A stretch of 64,000 nt of DNA from Lachnospiraceae bacterium (GCA_022845955.1 AP025576.1:5146001-5210000), one strand, 5' to 3'. Shown: positions 25,683 through 35,595, counted from the stretch's first letter. Numbers and translations are program-made. The notes: generated by a model from the letters alone, not told the origin.

Positions 25683-27167
25683 TTACCGTGCAGATCCGTC
25701 CAAATCGTTTGCATATTTTTCCAACAATAATGCAATTCCGTATTCCCTGGGTGTTCCCTGCAGCCTTTCCATATAGCTTTGCAAATTCCCCCTGCAGTGC
25801 TCCGGCCCGCCTTCCCGCATCACCGTCCACATGGGATCCACATCATATGCCGACGTTTTCATCATGGCATCATTCCAGTCCAGTATCAGCTTAGCCCCCT
25901 TCGCACACAGATCCGGCCGTTCCTGCGCCAGATTATGCAGCTCATGGGGATCCGCTTCCACGTCGAACAGCATTTCATCCGGAAGCAGATGGTAGCCTCC
26001 GTGTATGGTGCGGATGTATACATAGTTGTCAAAACGCGCGCTTCTCTGGCACACATGGGCGCACTGGGTGAGTATCGCAAAGGACCTGGAGCAGTCTGTT
26101 CCCTCCCGGAGCGTGCCCGCAAAGGAAACACCGTCATAACGGTAGTTTCCGAACCGTTCCGTTCCCAGCAGCTCCTGTATGGTCGGCAGCAGATCCACGT
26201 TGTCATGGAAACCTCCCACATGCCTTCCGCCCTCCACACCGGGCCATTTCAGGATCATAGGGATACGGCACACCGGTTCATCCGCCATGCCATGCTCGCC
26301 GTAAACGCCGAATTCACCCAAATCCTCCCCGTGATCCGCAGTGATGATGATCGCCAGTTCTTCATCATAGAGACCTTTTTCCTTCAGGTAATCCAGAATC
26401 TTTCCGATATTCTCATCCGTATACCGCACACCATCGTCATACAGATCTATTACATGCTTTGCCTCCTCTTTCGTCTGCAGCCTCCCCGGATGCTTGGGCC
26501 ATTGTTCAAAGGTATCGTCATTCCACATATTGATCTCGTTTGCCCCGTGAGGACCGATATGCAGCAGATGCTCTTCGAATATCTCCTCCGTAATCCAGTC
26601 GTCCGGCAGCGGCGTCCCCTGGAACCGGCTTTCATAATCCGCCGGCGTCCGGTATGGGGTATGGGGATCCCAGTAGTGTACATGCAGCATCCAGTTATCC
26701 CCGGAGCCGTTACGCTCCAGCCAGTCCAGCACATGAGGCGTCACCATCTCCGCCGATTCACCGCCCCGTTTCCCCACATTGAAGCACTCGTTAAAGCCCG
26801 CATTGAACCACCAGGCGGAATGACGCTCCGCAAAAGTGGAAAAGGATACGGTATGGAAGCCGGCCCTTCGAAACTGCATGAACAGGCCGTTTTCCGACAT
26901 TTCATCCGTAAAACTCCGGCTGCTGCCCTGCAGCCTCATATCCGCCGCGGTACCCCCATGTCCCACGATCCCGTTATGGATGCCGTACTGCCCTGATATC
27001 AGCGAAGCCCGTGAAGGCAGACAGGGCGCATTGGGACAATAATACCGGTCAAAGCACACCCCCTCTGCCGCCACGCTGTCCATAACCGGCGTCGTATCCC
27101 TCCCATAACCGTAACACCCCATATGATCCGCCCGCAGGGTGTCGATGTCAAACATAATTACACGCAT
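25683..27167 (-). CDS. Type I sulfatase (formylglycine type), B
   Basis: 494 aa. The activation motif is C49-L-P-S-R53 and the opening metal site is MFDIDTLRADHMGCYG. The late ligands lie in IITADHGEDLGEFGVYGEHG. It is predicted cytoplasmic. It starts the operon that continues with GH20 and GH2; the start site has AAGGAG. The 168-bp gap upstream, between it and the response regulator gene, is almost filled by a long inverted repeat. A HexNAc-sulfate substrate is suggested only by the GH20 neighbour. Confidence 0.9.
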   Translation of the reverse strand: MRVIMFDIDTLRADHMGCYGYGRDTTPVMDSVAAEGVCFDRYYCPNAPCLPSRASLISGQYGIHNGIVGHGGTAADMRLQGSSRSFTDEMSENGLFMQFRRAGFHTVSFSTFAERHSAWWFNAGFNECFNVGKRGGESAEMVTPHVLDWLERNGSGDNWMLHVHYWDPHTPYRTPADYESRFQGTPLPDDWITEEIFEEHLLHIGPHGANEINMWNDDTFEQWPKHPGRLQTKEEAKHVIDLYDDGVRYTDENIGKILDYLKEKGLYDEELAIIITADHGEDLGEFGVYGEHGMADEPVCRIPMILKWPGVEGGRHVGGFHDNVDLLPTIQELLGTERFGNYRYDGVSFAGTLREGTDCSRSFAILTQCAHVCQRSARFDNYVYIRTIHGGYHLLPDEMLFDVEADPHELHNLAQERPDLCAKGAKLILDWNDAMMKTSAYDVDPMWTVMREGGPEHCRGNLQSYMERLQGTPREYGIALLLEKYANDLDGSAR

Positions 27168-27188
27168 TTTTTCTCTCCTTTTCTTTTA

Positions 27189-27329
27189 GCTGTTACCAGT
27201 TCCCTGTGCGGCTGCCTTTGCCGGGCCGCAGCCCGCGCAGCCGAGACGGGAAGGAAGGCCCGGCAGTCCAAAGGCGGAGGGGCACAGGACGGGGCGGCAA
27301 AGGCAGCCGCACAGGGAACCGGTAACAGC
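27189..27329. repeat. Long inverted repeat 1 (141 bp)
   Basis: 35-base arms (27189-27223 and 27295-27329) match at 34 of 35 positions and enclose a 71-base GC-rich interior. It fills the gap between the response regulator and sulfatase B. The outer ends read GCTGTTACC / GGTAACAGC. No T-run follows, so it is not a standard terminator. Confidence 0.9.
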
Positions 27330-27335
27330 GTCATT

Positions 27336-28094
27336 TTATTTTCTGGCCCGCATATCCGACGGCGTGGTGTGGTAATAGCCGTGGAAATGCTGGTAAAAAT
27401 AATTCATGTTGGAATACCCCACATCTGCCGCGATCACAGCTATTTTTTCATCCGAATTCAGAATCCGTTCCCTTGCCACATACAGCCTGTAGCACATCAG
27501 ATATTCGGAAAATTTCATGCCTGTCTCCTTGATAAAAATCTGGCCGAGATAGGTGGAGTTCATGCGGAATTTATCCGCAATGCTTTTCAAAGAAATATGT
27601 CCTCCGTACTCCACTCTCACCATCATGACAATTTTATGTATCAGCGGGGACATGGCATCGTAATCCATATCCAGCACAGGATCGCAATTCTTTTTCTCAT
27701 CCTCCTCCGGTATGGTTCCGTGAAGCTTCTCCACCACGATTTTTTTCACCACCTCCAGAAGCTTCTTTTTTTCCACCGGCTTGAGCAGGTAATCCAGCGC
27801 CCCGCAGCGGATGGCTTCACAGGCGTAGCTGAATTCATCATAACCGCTCATCATCACATAATTGGATCGTACCCCCAGGTTATTCAGGCAGTTAATCACC
27901 TCATAACCCTTATCATTGCCTATACAGACATCCATCAGACAGATATCCGGCCTCCAGTCAAGGATATTGGACATCACCTCCAGAGAACTGCGGGCGGTTT
28001 CTATCCGGCCCACTCCCAGGCCTTTCCAGTCCAGAAGCCGTTTGATTCCCTCCAGGATGTTTGGCTCATCATCCACAATCAACAACGTGTACAT
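27336..28094 (-). CDS. Response regulator, receiver plus AraC-type DNA-binding domain
   Basis: 252 aa. Receiver domain 1-120 with acidic pocket D8-D9 and phosphoacceptor D55 (ICLMDVCIG), and the late lysine in DYLLKPVEKKK. The C-terminal AraC double HTH runs about 155-250 (SLKSIADKFRMNSTYLGQIFIKETGMKFSEYL, then VAADVGYSNMNYFYQHFHGYYHTTPSDMR). The ATG at 28094 has AGGAGG and overlaps the end of the kinase gene by 26 bases. It likely controls the LplBC transporter genes upstream and the sulfatase B operon downstream in response to an extracellular glycan. Confidence 0.92.
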   Translation of the reverse strand: MYTLLIVDDEPNILEGIKRLLDWKGLGVGRIETARSSLEVMSNILDWRPDICLMDVCIGNDKGYEVINCLNNLGVRSNYVMMSGYDEFSYACEAIRCGALDYLLKPVEKKKLLEVVKKIVVEKLHGTIPEEDEKKNCDPVLDMDYDAMSPLIHKIVMMVRVEYGGHISLKSIADKFRMNSTYLGQIFIKETGMKFSEYLMCYRLYVARERILNSDEKIAVIAADVGYSNMNYFYQHFHGYYHTTPSDMRARK

Positions 28095-29859
28095 CAGTCT
28101 CCTCCTTGCCTGCCTGTGTGGGAATATAGACGGAAATCCGCGCCCCTCCTTCCGGATTATTTCCGATTTCCATCGTGAAATCATCCCCGTAAAAATACTG
28201 CAGTCTCATATATACATTCCGAAGCCCGATATCCGCTTCCGGATCGTCGCTTCCCTCATGCATATGTTTTCGTATCGCCTCAAGCCGTTCTCTGGCAATT
28301 CCCAGGCCATTGTCCGTCATGAGCGTCCTCACCCCGCCCCCTTCCGAACGGATTTCCAATATCAGAAGGTTAAATTCATTATTTCTGTCAAACCCATGGG
28401 AAAAAAAGTTTTCCGCCAGAGGCTGCAGCCAGAAACCCGGCGTATGCACCTTCTCCAGCCCTTTTTCGATTTCCAGCTGATAGACAAAGTTACCGGCAAA
28501 CCGCAGAGACATAATCCGCAGGTACATTTCCAGCAGCTCCACCTCTTCCTGCATGGTGATCACATCCGGGCTGTGGACAATCCGCCGGTAAAGGCTGCCC
28601 AGCTGGGTGATGGCCTCCGCCGTTTCCTCATCCCCCCACATCAGCGCCTTGGAGCGTATGCTTTCCAGCGTATTATAAAGGAAATGGGGGTTGATCTGAT
28701 GCTTCAGCGCCCGCATGGCCGCTTCCTGCTGCTTCAGCTTCATCACATATTCCGTACGGATATAGCCTTCCAGCTTCTGGCTCACATCCTTTAATGCAAT
28801 GGCTATTCTTCCATATTCATTTTTATGTTCTTTATGGATTTCCAGTTTTTTCGCCACGGAAAAATCACCGGTTTCCATTGCCCCCAGCATCTGCATAATA
28901 GAGGAAAGGAAACGGGCATCATTCCGGATTCCCACAAAAGAAACCAGGACCGCCCCCATGGCCAGAATGACCAGGACAAAACTTATCCCAATCAGCGCCG
29001 AAAGGTTCAGCTTCCATAGCATACTGCTGTTTATCACACAAATATAGGAAAAATCATACTGGCTGGACGGGAATACCGTATAAAATATCCGATCATAGCC
29101 GGTCCCGTAAAAAGTCCCCTGGCTTTCCTCCAGTTTTTCTGCGGCACAGATCCAGTTCCATTCCTTCTCTGTGGTATAATCCACATGCAGCGGCTTTCCC
29201 TCCTGCATAACCGCCCATGCTCCGGAAATGTCCAATCCGCGGAACAAATCCTCCCGATCCACCCAGAAGGTAAGGCGCCCCAGCTGCCGGCTGATGGAAT
29301 CCGGATCGCGGATCTCATAGGAGGCCAGCATCAGATCCCCGAAGCCCGGAATATCCAGGGCATCCTCTTCCCGATCCAGTCCGAATGTCACGTGCATGTC
29401 CCCCGATAACCGGTCCAGCCACACGGCCTTGATACCGCTTTCCGATACAAAGGTGGCCCCTCTTACCTGAATCCGGCTGTTGATGAACAGCTTTTTCATA
29501 TCACCGGGCATATAGGCGATCTGTGCCGTGGTGGAACGGCTGTTATACAGCCTTTTCTTCAGATATTCCGGCTCCGATCCGGAGGTAAACAGTGCCATGG
29601 CATCCTGCATCATGGTCCTGCCGGCATAACAGCCTTCAATATATTCGTTCAGCTGATCCTTAATATTTCCTATCTTTTTCTCAACAATGGAAAAGGCATC
29701 CTGGGCCTCCTGTCTCTGCTGGCCCGCCCAGATTGTGGTAAAAAAAGCGGATACACCGATAAAACAAATGGTGCACAGAAGCAAGATAGCAATGGCGGTT
29801 CCCAGGAATTTCCTCCTGTAAACCTTTATTTTCAGGAAAGATATGCTGTTTTTTCTCAT
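28069..29859 (-). CDS. Membrane sensor histidine kinase (LytS/YesM type)
   Basis: About 596 aa. TM1 near 14-38, an extracytoplasmic sensor region of about 250 residues, TM2 near LSALIGISFVLVILAMGAVLVSF, then a HAMP-like linker. The His_kinase motif is QINPHFLYN with H392, and the ATPase has PLAENFFSHG (N box) and MTDNGLGIARERL (G box). Start 29859 has GGAG 6 bases upstream; an ATG at 29901 with its own site is an alternative that adds 14 residues. It pairs with the overlapping AraC-type response regulator and follows an LplBC transport system, as in YesM/YesN carbohydrate loci. Confidence 0.9.
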   Translation of the reverse strand: MRKNSISFLKIKVYRRKFLGTAIAILLLCTICFIGVSAFFTTIWAGQQRQEAQDAFSIVEKKIGNIKDQLNEYIEGCYAGRTMMQDAMALFTSGSEPEYLKKRLYNSRSTTAQIAYMPGDMKKLFINSRIQVRGATFVSESGIKAVWLDRLSGDMHVTFGLDREEDALDIPGFGDLMLASYEIRDPDSISRQLGRLTFWVDREDLFRGLDISGAWAVMQEGKPLHVDYTTEKEWNWICAAEKLEESQGTFYGTGYDRIFYTVFPSSQYDFSYICVINSSMLWKLNLSALIGISFVLVILAMGAVLVSFVGIRNDARFLSSIMQMLGAMETGDFSVAKKLEIHKEHKNEYGRIAIALKDVSQKLEGYIRTEYVMKLKQQEAAMRALKHQINPHFLYNTLESIRSKALMWGDEETAEAITQLGSLYRRIVHSPDVITMQEEVELLEMYLRIMSLRFAGNFVYQLEIEKGLEKVHTPGFWLQPLAENFFSHGFDRNNEFNLLILEIRSEGGGVRTLMTDNGLGIARERLEAIRKHMHEGSDDPEADIGLRNVYMRLQYFYGDDFTMEIGNNPEGGARISVYIPTQAGKEETDVHVVDCG

Positions 29860-30035
29860 TGGGGGCTCCTTTTTCAGGCCTTCGTCTGTTCGGTTATTCA
29901 TTCTGCCTTCCCTCCCATTATACCCGTAAATGGATCCGCCAACAAGGAAAAAGCCCCCTGACGTGAACATTGGGAGTCCAAAGTTCACGCCGGGAGGCTG
30001 GGTTCTAAAGATCACCGCAAGTACACGATTTCACT

Positions 30036-31571
30036 TTATTTAAAGAACTCATTAATCTGTTTCTGTGTCTCTTCAATGATGGTATCCAGGCCGGAACTCT
30101 TTAATTCTTCAATACATTTGGGAACGGTGGTTTCCGGATCCGATGCGCCTACCAGCATATCGTATTTATATTTGTCCCAGACTGCCTGGCAGTTTGCCAC
30201 TTCATTCTGGATGTTGGTGATATCCAGTGCAAAACCAAGACATACGGAAGAGGCGGCCTCTTCATTCTGTTTCTTAACCTGCTCCCACTGCTGGGGATCC
30301 GCGTCCTCGGTAATGGACATATTGAAGAAGGTTCCCTGTGTATAAGCAGCCAGCGGCCAGTCGTCTCTCAGCTTCTTCACAACGCCGTCGCTCACATATT
30401 CGAAGGTATTTCCTTCCACACCATAAGCCAGCATGTCACGGAAGGTGGAATCGCTGTTAACCAGATCCAGAACCTTCAGACATTCTTCTTTGTATTTGGA
30501 GTTCACGGAAATGGCATTCATGGAACCCTGGATAGTCTCTGTGGAGTAAAGAGGCCCGAAAACCTTAAATACATCGTATTTCTCCACACCGTTCAGTGTC
30601 TGCCAGGTAGCTGCCGCGCTGGGCCATCCCTGTGCGGAGGAGAAGGGAAGCTTCTTGGGAACTTCGGTAAGGACGTTGGCATCCGGATTGGTGATGCCGT
30701 CCATGTACCACTGATGCATCAGCTTCAGGTTTTCCATAATGTCAGGCTGCTCAAGGGTACATACAACCGTACGGGTCTCGTCATCGATCTTAACACCCAT
30801 GGGCTGAAGGCCTGCGGTAAGTCCGTCATATTCATTAAAGAAACCGTTGAACGGGCTTCCCTGTGCCATCTGCAGGGGATAAAAGCTCTTTCCTTCCCCT
30901 TCCTTCATGGCGCGGAACGCAGCGTCCAGATCCTGCATGGTTTTGATGGAAGTAATATCGATATTATATTTCTGTACGTACTGGTCGTCAAAATACCAGA
31001 ACTGGGTAATGGAGGAATCCTTGTAGGATGGAACCCCATATACGTTTCCCCCGATTTTCACACCGTTCCACAATGGCTCCGGAATGAAGCCGTACAGATC
31101 CGGGGTGCTGGTCTGCACCATATCGGTTATGTTCTCAAAGGCGCCCAGGTTTACGAATTTGCTGTAATTGGTGTTGTTGGTAAACATCATATCAAAGTAT
31201 TCGCCGGAATTAACGATCGTGTTCATCTTCTGCTCGTAATCGCCCCAGCCGGCCACCTTAATATCAATCTTCACACCCAGCTTATCCACCAGATATTCAT
31301 TGATGTCCGCCAGACGATCCGTGTAATCGCTGGGCGTGGTTCCGCCTACTGTCCACCAAATCAGTGTGGGGATTTCACCGCTGGCCTTATCGGACGATGC
31401 GCTTTCCGCCGTTGTCTCCGCCGCGCCGGAATCTGTCGCAGCAGCAGCCCCTGTCTCCCCAGCCGGTGTACTTGTGCCGGATTCCTTGGAACCGCAGCCT
31501 GCTAACATACCCATGCCGAGCACACAGGAAAGTCCGATAGCCAAAAGTCTTTTCACTACATTCTTTTTCAT
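30036..31571 (-). CDS. ABC sugar-binding lipoprotein (family 1), locus 2
   Basis: 511 aa. The signal peptide ends LAGC (Cys near 26), followed by a Ser/Thr/Ala-rich linker to about 65 and a large binding domain beginning IPTLIWWTVGGTTPSDY. It is the partner of the two permeases just upstream; the gap to LplC holds a hairpin (31614-31630) that may boost its message. No ATPase is encoded nearby. The kinase gene follows, so ligand-loaded protein could also signal, though this is inference. Confidence 0.9.
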   Translation of the reverse strand: MKKNVVKRLLAIGLSCVLGMGMLAGCGSKESGTSTPAGETGAAAATDSGAAETTAESASSDKASGEIPTLIWWTVGGTTPSDYTDRLADINEYLVDKLGVKIDIKVAGWGDYEQKMNTIVNSGEYFDMMFTNNTNYSKFVNLGAFENITDMVQTSTPDLYGFIPEPLWNGVKIGGNVYGVPSYKDSSITQFWYFDDQYVQKYNIDITSIKTMQDLDAAFRAMKEGEGKSFYPLQMAQGSPFNGFFNEYDGLTAGLQPMGVKIDDETRTVVCTLEQPDIMENLKLMHQWYMDGITNPDANVLTEVPKKLPFSSAQGWPSAAATWQTLNGVEKYDVFKVFGPLYSTETIQGSMNAISVNSKYKEECLKVLDLVNSDSTFRDMLAYGVEGNTFEYVSDGVVKKLRDDWPLAAYTQGTFFNMSITEDADPQQWEQVKKQNEEAASSVCLGFALDITNIQNEVANCQAVWDKYKYDMLVGASDPETTVPKCIEELKSSGLDTIIEETQKQINEFFK

Positions 31572-31613
31572 AGTAACCTCCTTATAGTTGTTTATATATC
31601 ATCCGGCAAACCG

Positions 31614-31630
31614 TTTGCCGAGGTGATAAC
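31614..31630 (-). other. Intercistronic hairpin between LplC and binding protein, locus 2
   Basis: CGGCAAAC / GTTTGCCG, flanked by partly paired TCATC / GAGGTGA. It has the same place in the operon as the 13783 hairpin in locus 1, suggesting the same way of adjusting expression. Confidence 0.45.
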
Positions 31631-31648
31631 TTGTTATTATAAATCCCG

Positions 31649-32593
31649 TCAGCCCTTAACCGCACCAACGGTAAGTCCCGATATGAAATATTTCTGGAAG
31701 AAAGGATAGGCACAGGCAATGGGAAGTACGATTACCACTACAATTGCCATACGTGCCGCTTCCTTGGGCATATTTGCCACCGTATCCGCCATACTCGCAC
31801 CCATGGCCGCCGCGTTCTGGGCCAGCATGTTTACGTTGGTCATGATGGCGTTCAATAGTGCCTGCAGGGAATACAGCCTCTGATCGTCGATATAGAGCAT
31901 GGACTGATACCAGTCATTCCAATAGGCAAAGCAGAGGAACAGGCCGATTGTGGCGAGTACCGGAAGGGATATGGGAAGTACAATTTTAAAAAATATGGTA
32001 AACTGTCTTGCCCCGTCCATTTTCGCCGATTCAATCAATTCCTCGGGAACCGTAGTCTTAAAAAAAGTCCTGCATATGACCACATTGAAGGAAGAAACCG
32101 CCAGCGGCAGGATCAAAGCCCAAACCGAATCCTTCAGGTTCAAAAGCTGTGCGTTAATAAAATATGTAGAAACAAGGCCGCCGTTAAATACCATGGGAAT
32201 GAATACCACCATCGTCAGGAATCCGTTCAGCTTATAGCCCGGACGGGAAAGTACATAGCCCATCAGCGTAGTGAGCAGGATCCCCAGGACGGTCCCCACA
32301 ATGGTAACAAAGAGGGATATGCCCAAAGCCCGGATGATCAGCGTGCTCTGCTTGGCCAGATACCCATATCCTTCAAAGGAAATAATCTTGGGTATCAGAT
32401 GATAGCCGTATTCCGTTATGGACGCTTCCGCGGAAAGCGATATGGCGATTACCAGAAGCACCGGGATAATGCACACCAGCGCCATCAGGATAAACATGAC
32501 ATTCAGCAGAACATTCGCCGTATTGGATACCCGGTTAAAACGGTCAAATCCATCGGGTTCCTTTTTTCTTTTCTTTTTTATTGTTTCAGCCAT
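31649..32593 (-). CDS. LplC-type ABC sugar permease, locus 2
   Basis: 314 aa. Six hydrophobic segments, the first being NVMFILMALVCIIPVLLVIAI. The coupling loop is PEELIESAKMDGARQFTIFFKIVLP and the C-terminus is ISGLTVGAVKG. AAGGAGG precedes the ATG. It starts 11 bases after the LplB stop. It resembles the locus 1 LplC in plan but not closely in sequence, so recent tandem duplication is unlikely. Confidence 0.92.
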   Translation of the reverse strand: MAETIKKKRKKEPDGFDRFNRVSNTANVLLNVMFILMALVCIIPVLLVIAISLSAEASITEYGYHLIPKIISFEGYGYLAKQSTLIIRALGISLFVTIVGTVLGILLTTLMGYVLSRPGYKLNGFLTMVVFIPMVFNGGLVSTYFINAQLLNLKDSVWALILPLAVSSFNVVICRTFFKTTVPEELIESAKMDGARQFTIFFKIVLPISLPVLATIGLFLCFAYWNDWYQSMLYIDDQRLYSLQALLNAIMTNVNMLAQNAAAMGASMADTVANMPKEAARMAIVVVIVLPIACAYPFFQKYFISGLTVGAVKG

Positions 32594-32604
32594 CCCGCAC
32601 CTCC

Positions 32605-33549
32605 TTAAATCATCGCGCTGTCGCGGTCAACCTTGCGTACCACGGCATTTGCCGTGAGGATAGTAATACAGCCGGCCACCGACTGTACGAACGCAGCCGC
32701 AGACGCCATTCCCGTCGTGGATGATTTCAGCTGCTTAAATACGAATACATCCAGTGTATAAGAAACGTTATACAGGGAATTGGAATCACGGGGCACCTGA
32801 TAGAACAGACCGAAATCGGAGTAGAAAATACGTCCTACCGCCATGATGAACATCATGATAATTACGGTCTTCATAAGCGGCAGCGTCACATAACGCATCT
32901 GCTGCCATACCGTGGCACCGTCAATTCCTGCGGCCTCATAATAGGTCTTGTCAATTCCTGTGATGGTAGCCAGATATACTACCATGCTGTAACCCAGATT
33001 CTTCCACATATACATGAATACCAAAAACGGCGGCCACAGCTTGGGTTCCATGTACCACTGGTGCGGATCCTGTCCGAAGAATTCCAGCAGGCTGTTAAGC
33101 AGCCCCTTGTCAAAACTCAGGAACGCCCAAATCAGTGCGGTTACAACTACCCAGGATAGGAAATAAGGCATGAACATCGCCGTCTGGTAAATTTTAGCCA
33201 TCCTTTTATTATGCAGCTGACCGATAAGCAGCGCCATCGTCACGGGAACCACAATATTCAGTATGATAAATACAATGTTGTACAGAATGGTGTTCCGAAG
33301 GATAATCCAGATATCCCCTGCGGAAAACAGGAACTTGAAATTGTCCAGGCCAATCCAGTCACTGGTTATGATACTGTTCAGGAATCCTCCGCTGATCTGA
33401 TATTTTTTAAAGGCAATGATAATACCAAACATGGGCAGGAATGCAAACAGGAAATACCAGATGGTGGTAGGAAGCGCCAGCAGGGTAAGCTCCGTGTCAT
33501 CACGGGTCCAGCGCTTTTTCTTTTTAATACCATTTTCCTTTACAGCCAT
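32605..33549 (-). CDS. LplB-type ABC sugar permease, locus 2
   Basis: 314 aa. A basic start, then LALPTTIWYFLFAFLPMFGIIIAFKKY as the first membrane segment and DWIGLDNFKFLF, the usual LplB phrase. The coupling loop is YYEAAGIDGATVWQQMRYVTLPLM. First gene of the operon LplB-LplC-binding protein-kinase-regulator. A good promoter lies 230 bases upstream, leaving a long leader. Confidence 0.92.
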   Translation of the reverse strand: MAVKENGIKKKKRWTRDDTELTLLALPTTIWYFLFAFLPMFGIIIAFKKYQISGGFLNSIITSDWIGLDNFKFLFSAGDIWIILRNTILYNIVFIILNIVVPVTMALLIGQLHNKRMAKIYQTAMFMPYFLSWVVVTALIWAFLSFDKGLLNSLLEFFGQDPHQWYMEPKLWPPFLVFMYMWKNLGYSMVVYLATITGIDKTYYEAAGIDGATVWQQMRYVTLPLMKTVIIMMFIMAVGRIFYSDFGLFYQVPRDSNSLYNVSYTLDVFVFKQLKSSTTGMASAAAFVQSVAGCITILTANAVVRKVDRDSAMI

Positions 33550-33775
33550 TTTAAACCTCCCTTTCTTTTACGTAAACGGCACTGAAGGTCTGATAAAATG
33601 TCTGCCGTCCCTTTAGTCCATCCGGCCTGCAAAGACAAAACCGGACAGCTTCCCCTCCGTCAGCCGGCCTGCCGGAGGGCTGCAGCCGGAATGCGTACGC
33701 TTCTTTCTTCTGCTCTTTTCCGACCGCTTTATGACTCAATTATAAACTATGCATTTCGCTATTTCTATCTAACAT
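33550..33775 (-). other. Long 5' leader of transporter operon 2
   Basis: About 220 bases between the predicted start of transcription and the LplB ATG. It contains GC-rich potential stems, for example CCTCCG with CGGAGG around 33650-33680, and two CCGG-ended stems near 33620-33645. No known riboswitch class was recognised and there is no credible small ORF. Confidence 0.35.
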
Positions 33776-33779
33776 TTCT

Positions 33780-33808
33780 TATATAGTAGTCTAAAAACAT
33801 CATGTCAA
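33780..33808 (-). promoter_or_regulatory. Promoter of transporter operon 2
   Basis: On the minus strand TTGACA (33808-33803), 17-base spacer, TATATA (33785-33780): close to a consensus sigma-A promoter. Confidence 0.75.
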
Positions 33809-34025
33809 AAATAAAAAAACGTGAGTTGCATTTATACATATTGCACAACAAGCACAAAATAATGCCCTGTTTTCCTTATCTTCCTTTTGTGTAACATTTT
33901 GAATACCACATCTAACGTTTTTGATATAGACAACCCTTTTTACCAAATCTATACTGATTATAAATACGAACGGTGCCGCCGTTCCCAGCCCGGCCGCACT
34001 CACCCATACGGAGGAGGACTTGCTT

Positions 34026-35489
34026 ATGCCGCAGGACAATATTCTGCTCATCACCACCGACCAGCAGCGTTTTGACACCATTAACGCCTGGGGAAACACC
34101 AGCATTTTCACACCGCACCTGAATTATATGGCTGCGATGGGAACCAGCTTTTGCAGCTGCTACGCCTGCTGCCCTATCTGTGTCCCTTCCCGCACCACCA
34201 TCATGACCGGCCGCCACGGCTACGAAAGCGGCGTGGTATCCAATGCCACCCATGAAACACAGATGCGCAGACAGACCCGGCTCCGCCGCACCCTTCCCGC
34301 CCTGCTCACCGATGCCGGCTACCAGACCTGTGCCAAGGGTAAAATGCATTTTGAACCCGCCCGCGCCTGCTACGGCTTCGAGCAGATGACCCTTCCCCTG
34401 GATTACATGCGTCAATACGACAAAAAGGCGGAAAACGCACGCCCCAAAGTGCACGGGATCGGCGAATGCGAAATGGAACCCGTTATTTCCACCGTTGACG
34501 TGAAGGACAGCATCACCACCTGGATTACCGATCAATCCATTGATTTTCTGGAAACCAGGGACACCACCCGTCCCTTTTTCCTCTGGACCAGCTTCACCAA
34601 ACCCCATCCCCCCTTTGACCCCTGCCGGGATTTCTGGTCCCTCTACGAAAATATCCCCATGCCCGCCCCTGTTTACGGGGACTGGTCCCGGGAGCTGGAG
34701 AAAGCGCCCCAAGGCTTCCTGGCAGGCGCCTACGAAAATACCAATATGCATCTGTTCGGGCCGGAGCAGATCGCTGCCACCCGCAGGGCCTATTATGCCT
34801 GCATCACCCAGATCGATTATGAGCTGGGCCGCCTGTTCGGCGCTTTACGGGAAAACGATTTGTTCCGCAATACCTGGATCCTTTTTACTTCGGATCACGG
34901 GGAAATGCTGGGGGATCATCACATGTCCCAGAAAAACCTGTTTTTTGAAGGCTCCGCCCATGTGCCGCTGATCCTTGTCCCTCCTGCGGGCAGGGGCATC
35001 CCCCATAACCTTACCGTGGACAGCCTGGCGGAAATCGCCGATATTTACCCCACCATCCTGGAAATGGCGGGTATTCCCCTCCCGGAAGGCCTCACCGGGC
35101 ACAGCCTCCTGGATCCTGCCGCCCTTCCGGCGGACCGTATCTTTTACGGGGACAGCCTTCATACCAATTTCTGCGTGATGCAGAACCGGATCAAGCTTGT
35201 TTATACCACCTGCGGAGACCATTTGCTTCTGTTTAATCTGAAAGAGGATCCCATGGAACAAAAGGATCTGTCCGGTGATCCTGCATGGCAGGAGAAAAAA
35301 CAGGAGCTTTTTGCGCTTCTCCTGGCACATGTAAAAGAAACCGCGCCCCAGGTACTGGAGGAAATTCCTTCCGGCGCAGGATCCTCCTGCCGGTTCAAAA
35401 CCACGCCCGCTCCCCGTTTCCCCGGGGATATGCCCGGCCGATGGTTCGGTTTCCATTACCATGACTATTCCGTTGACACCTTCCATTGA
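34026..35489 (+). CDS. Type I sulfatase (formylglycine type), C
   Basis: 487 aa. The activation motif is C52-V-P-S-R56, the opening metal site LLITTDQQRFDTINAWG, and the late site FTSDHGEMLGDHHMSQKN. The start is the ATG at 34026 (AGGAGG 8 bases upstream); a TTG at 34020 is too close to that site. It is divergent from transporter operon 2, so both may answer to the same regulator. It is the only plus-strand gene in the glycan region. No signal peptide. A bidirectional terminator lies after it. Confidence 0.9.
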   Translation: MPQDNILLITTDQQRFDTINAWGNTSIFTPHLNYMAAMGTSFCSCYACCPICVPSRTTIMTGRHGYESGVVSNATHETQMRRQTRLRRTLPALLTDAGYQTCAKGKMHFEPARACYGFEQMTLPLDYMRQYDKKAENARPKVHGIGECEMEPVISTVDVKDSITTWITDQSIDFLETRDTTRPFFLWTSFTKPHPPFDPCRDFWSLYENIPMPAPVYGDWSRELEKAPQGFLAGAYENTNMHLFGPEQIAATRRAYYACITQIDYELGRLFGALRENDLFRNTWILFTSDHGEMLGDHHMSQKNLFFEGSAHVPLILVPPAGRGIPHNLTVDSLAEIADIYPTILEMAGIPLPEGLTGHSLLDPAALPADRIFYGDSLHTNFCVMQNRIKLVYTTCGDHLLLFNLKEDPMEQKDLSGDPAWQEKKQELFALLLAHVKETAPQVLEEIPSGAGSSCRFKTTPAPRFPGDMPGRWFGFHYHDYSVDTFH

Positions 35490-35548
35490 TCCCACAGGCA
35501 ACGGGTAAACGGCAGCGGCTGCACAGGATTTGCTTCCCCAACAGGGAC

Positions 35549-35595
35549 AAAAAGCTCCGCCTGTCCTCCCCTTCGGAGAACAGACGGAGCTTTTT
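35549..35595. terminator. Bidirectional terminator between sulfatase C and PHP gene
   Basis: A 16-base stem (35549-35564 with 35580-35595, one mismatch) beginning AAAAAGCTCCG and ending CGGAGCTTTTT gives T-runs on both strands between two convergent genes. Confidence 0.85.
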
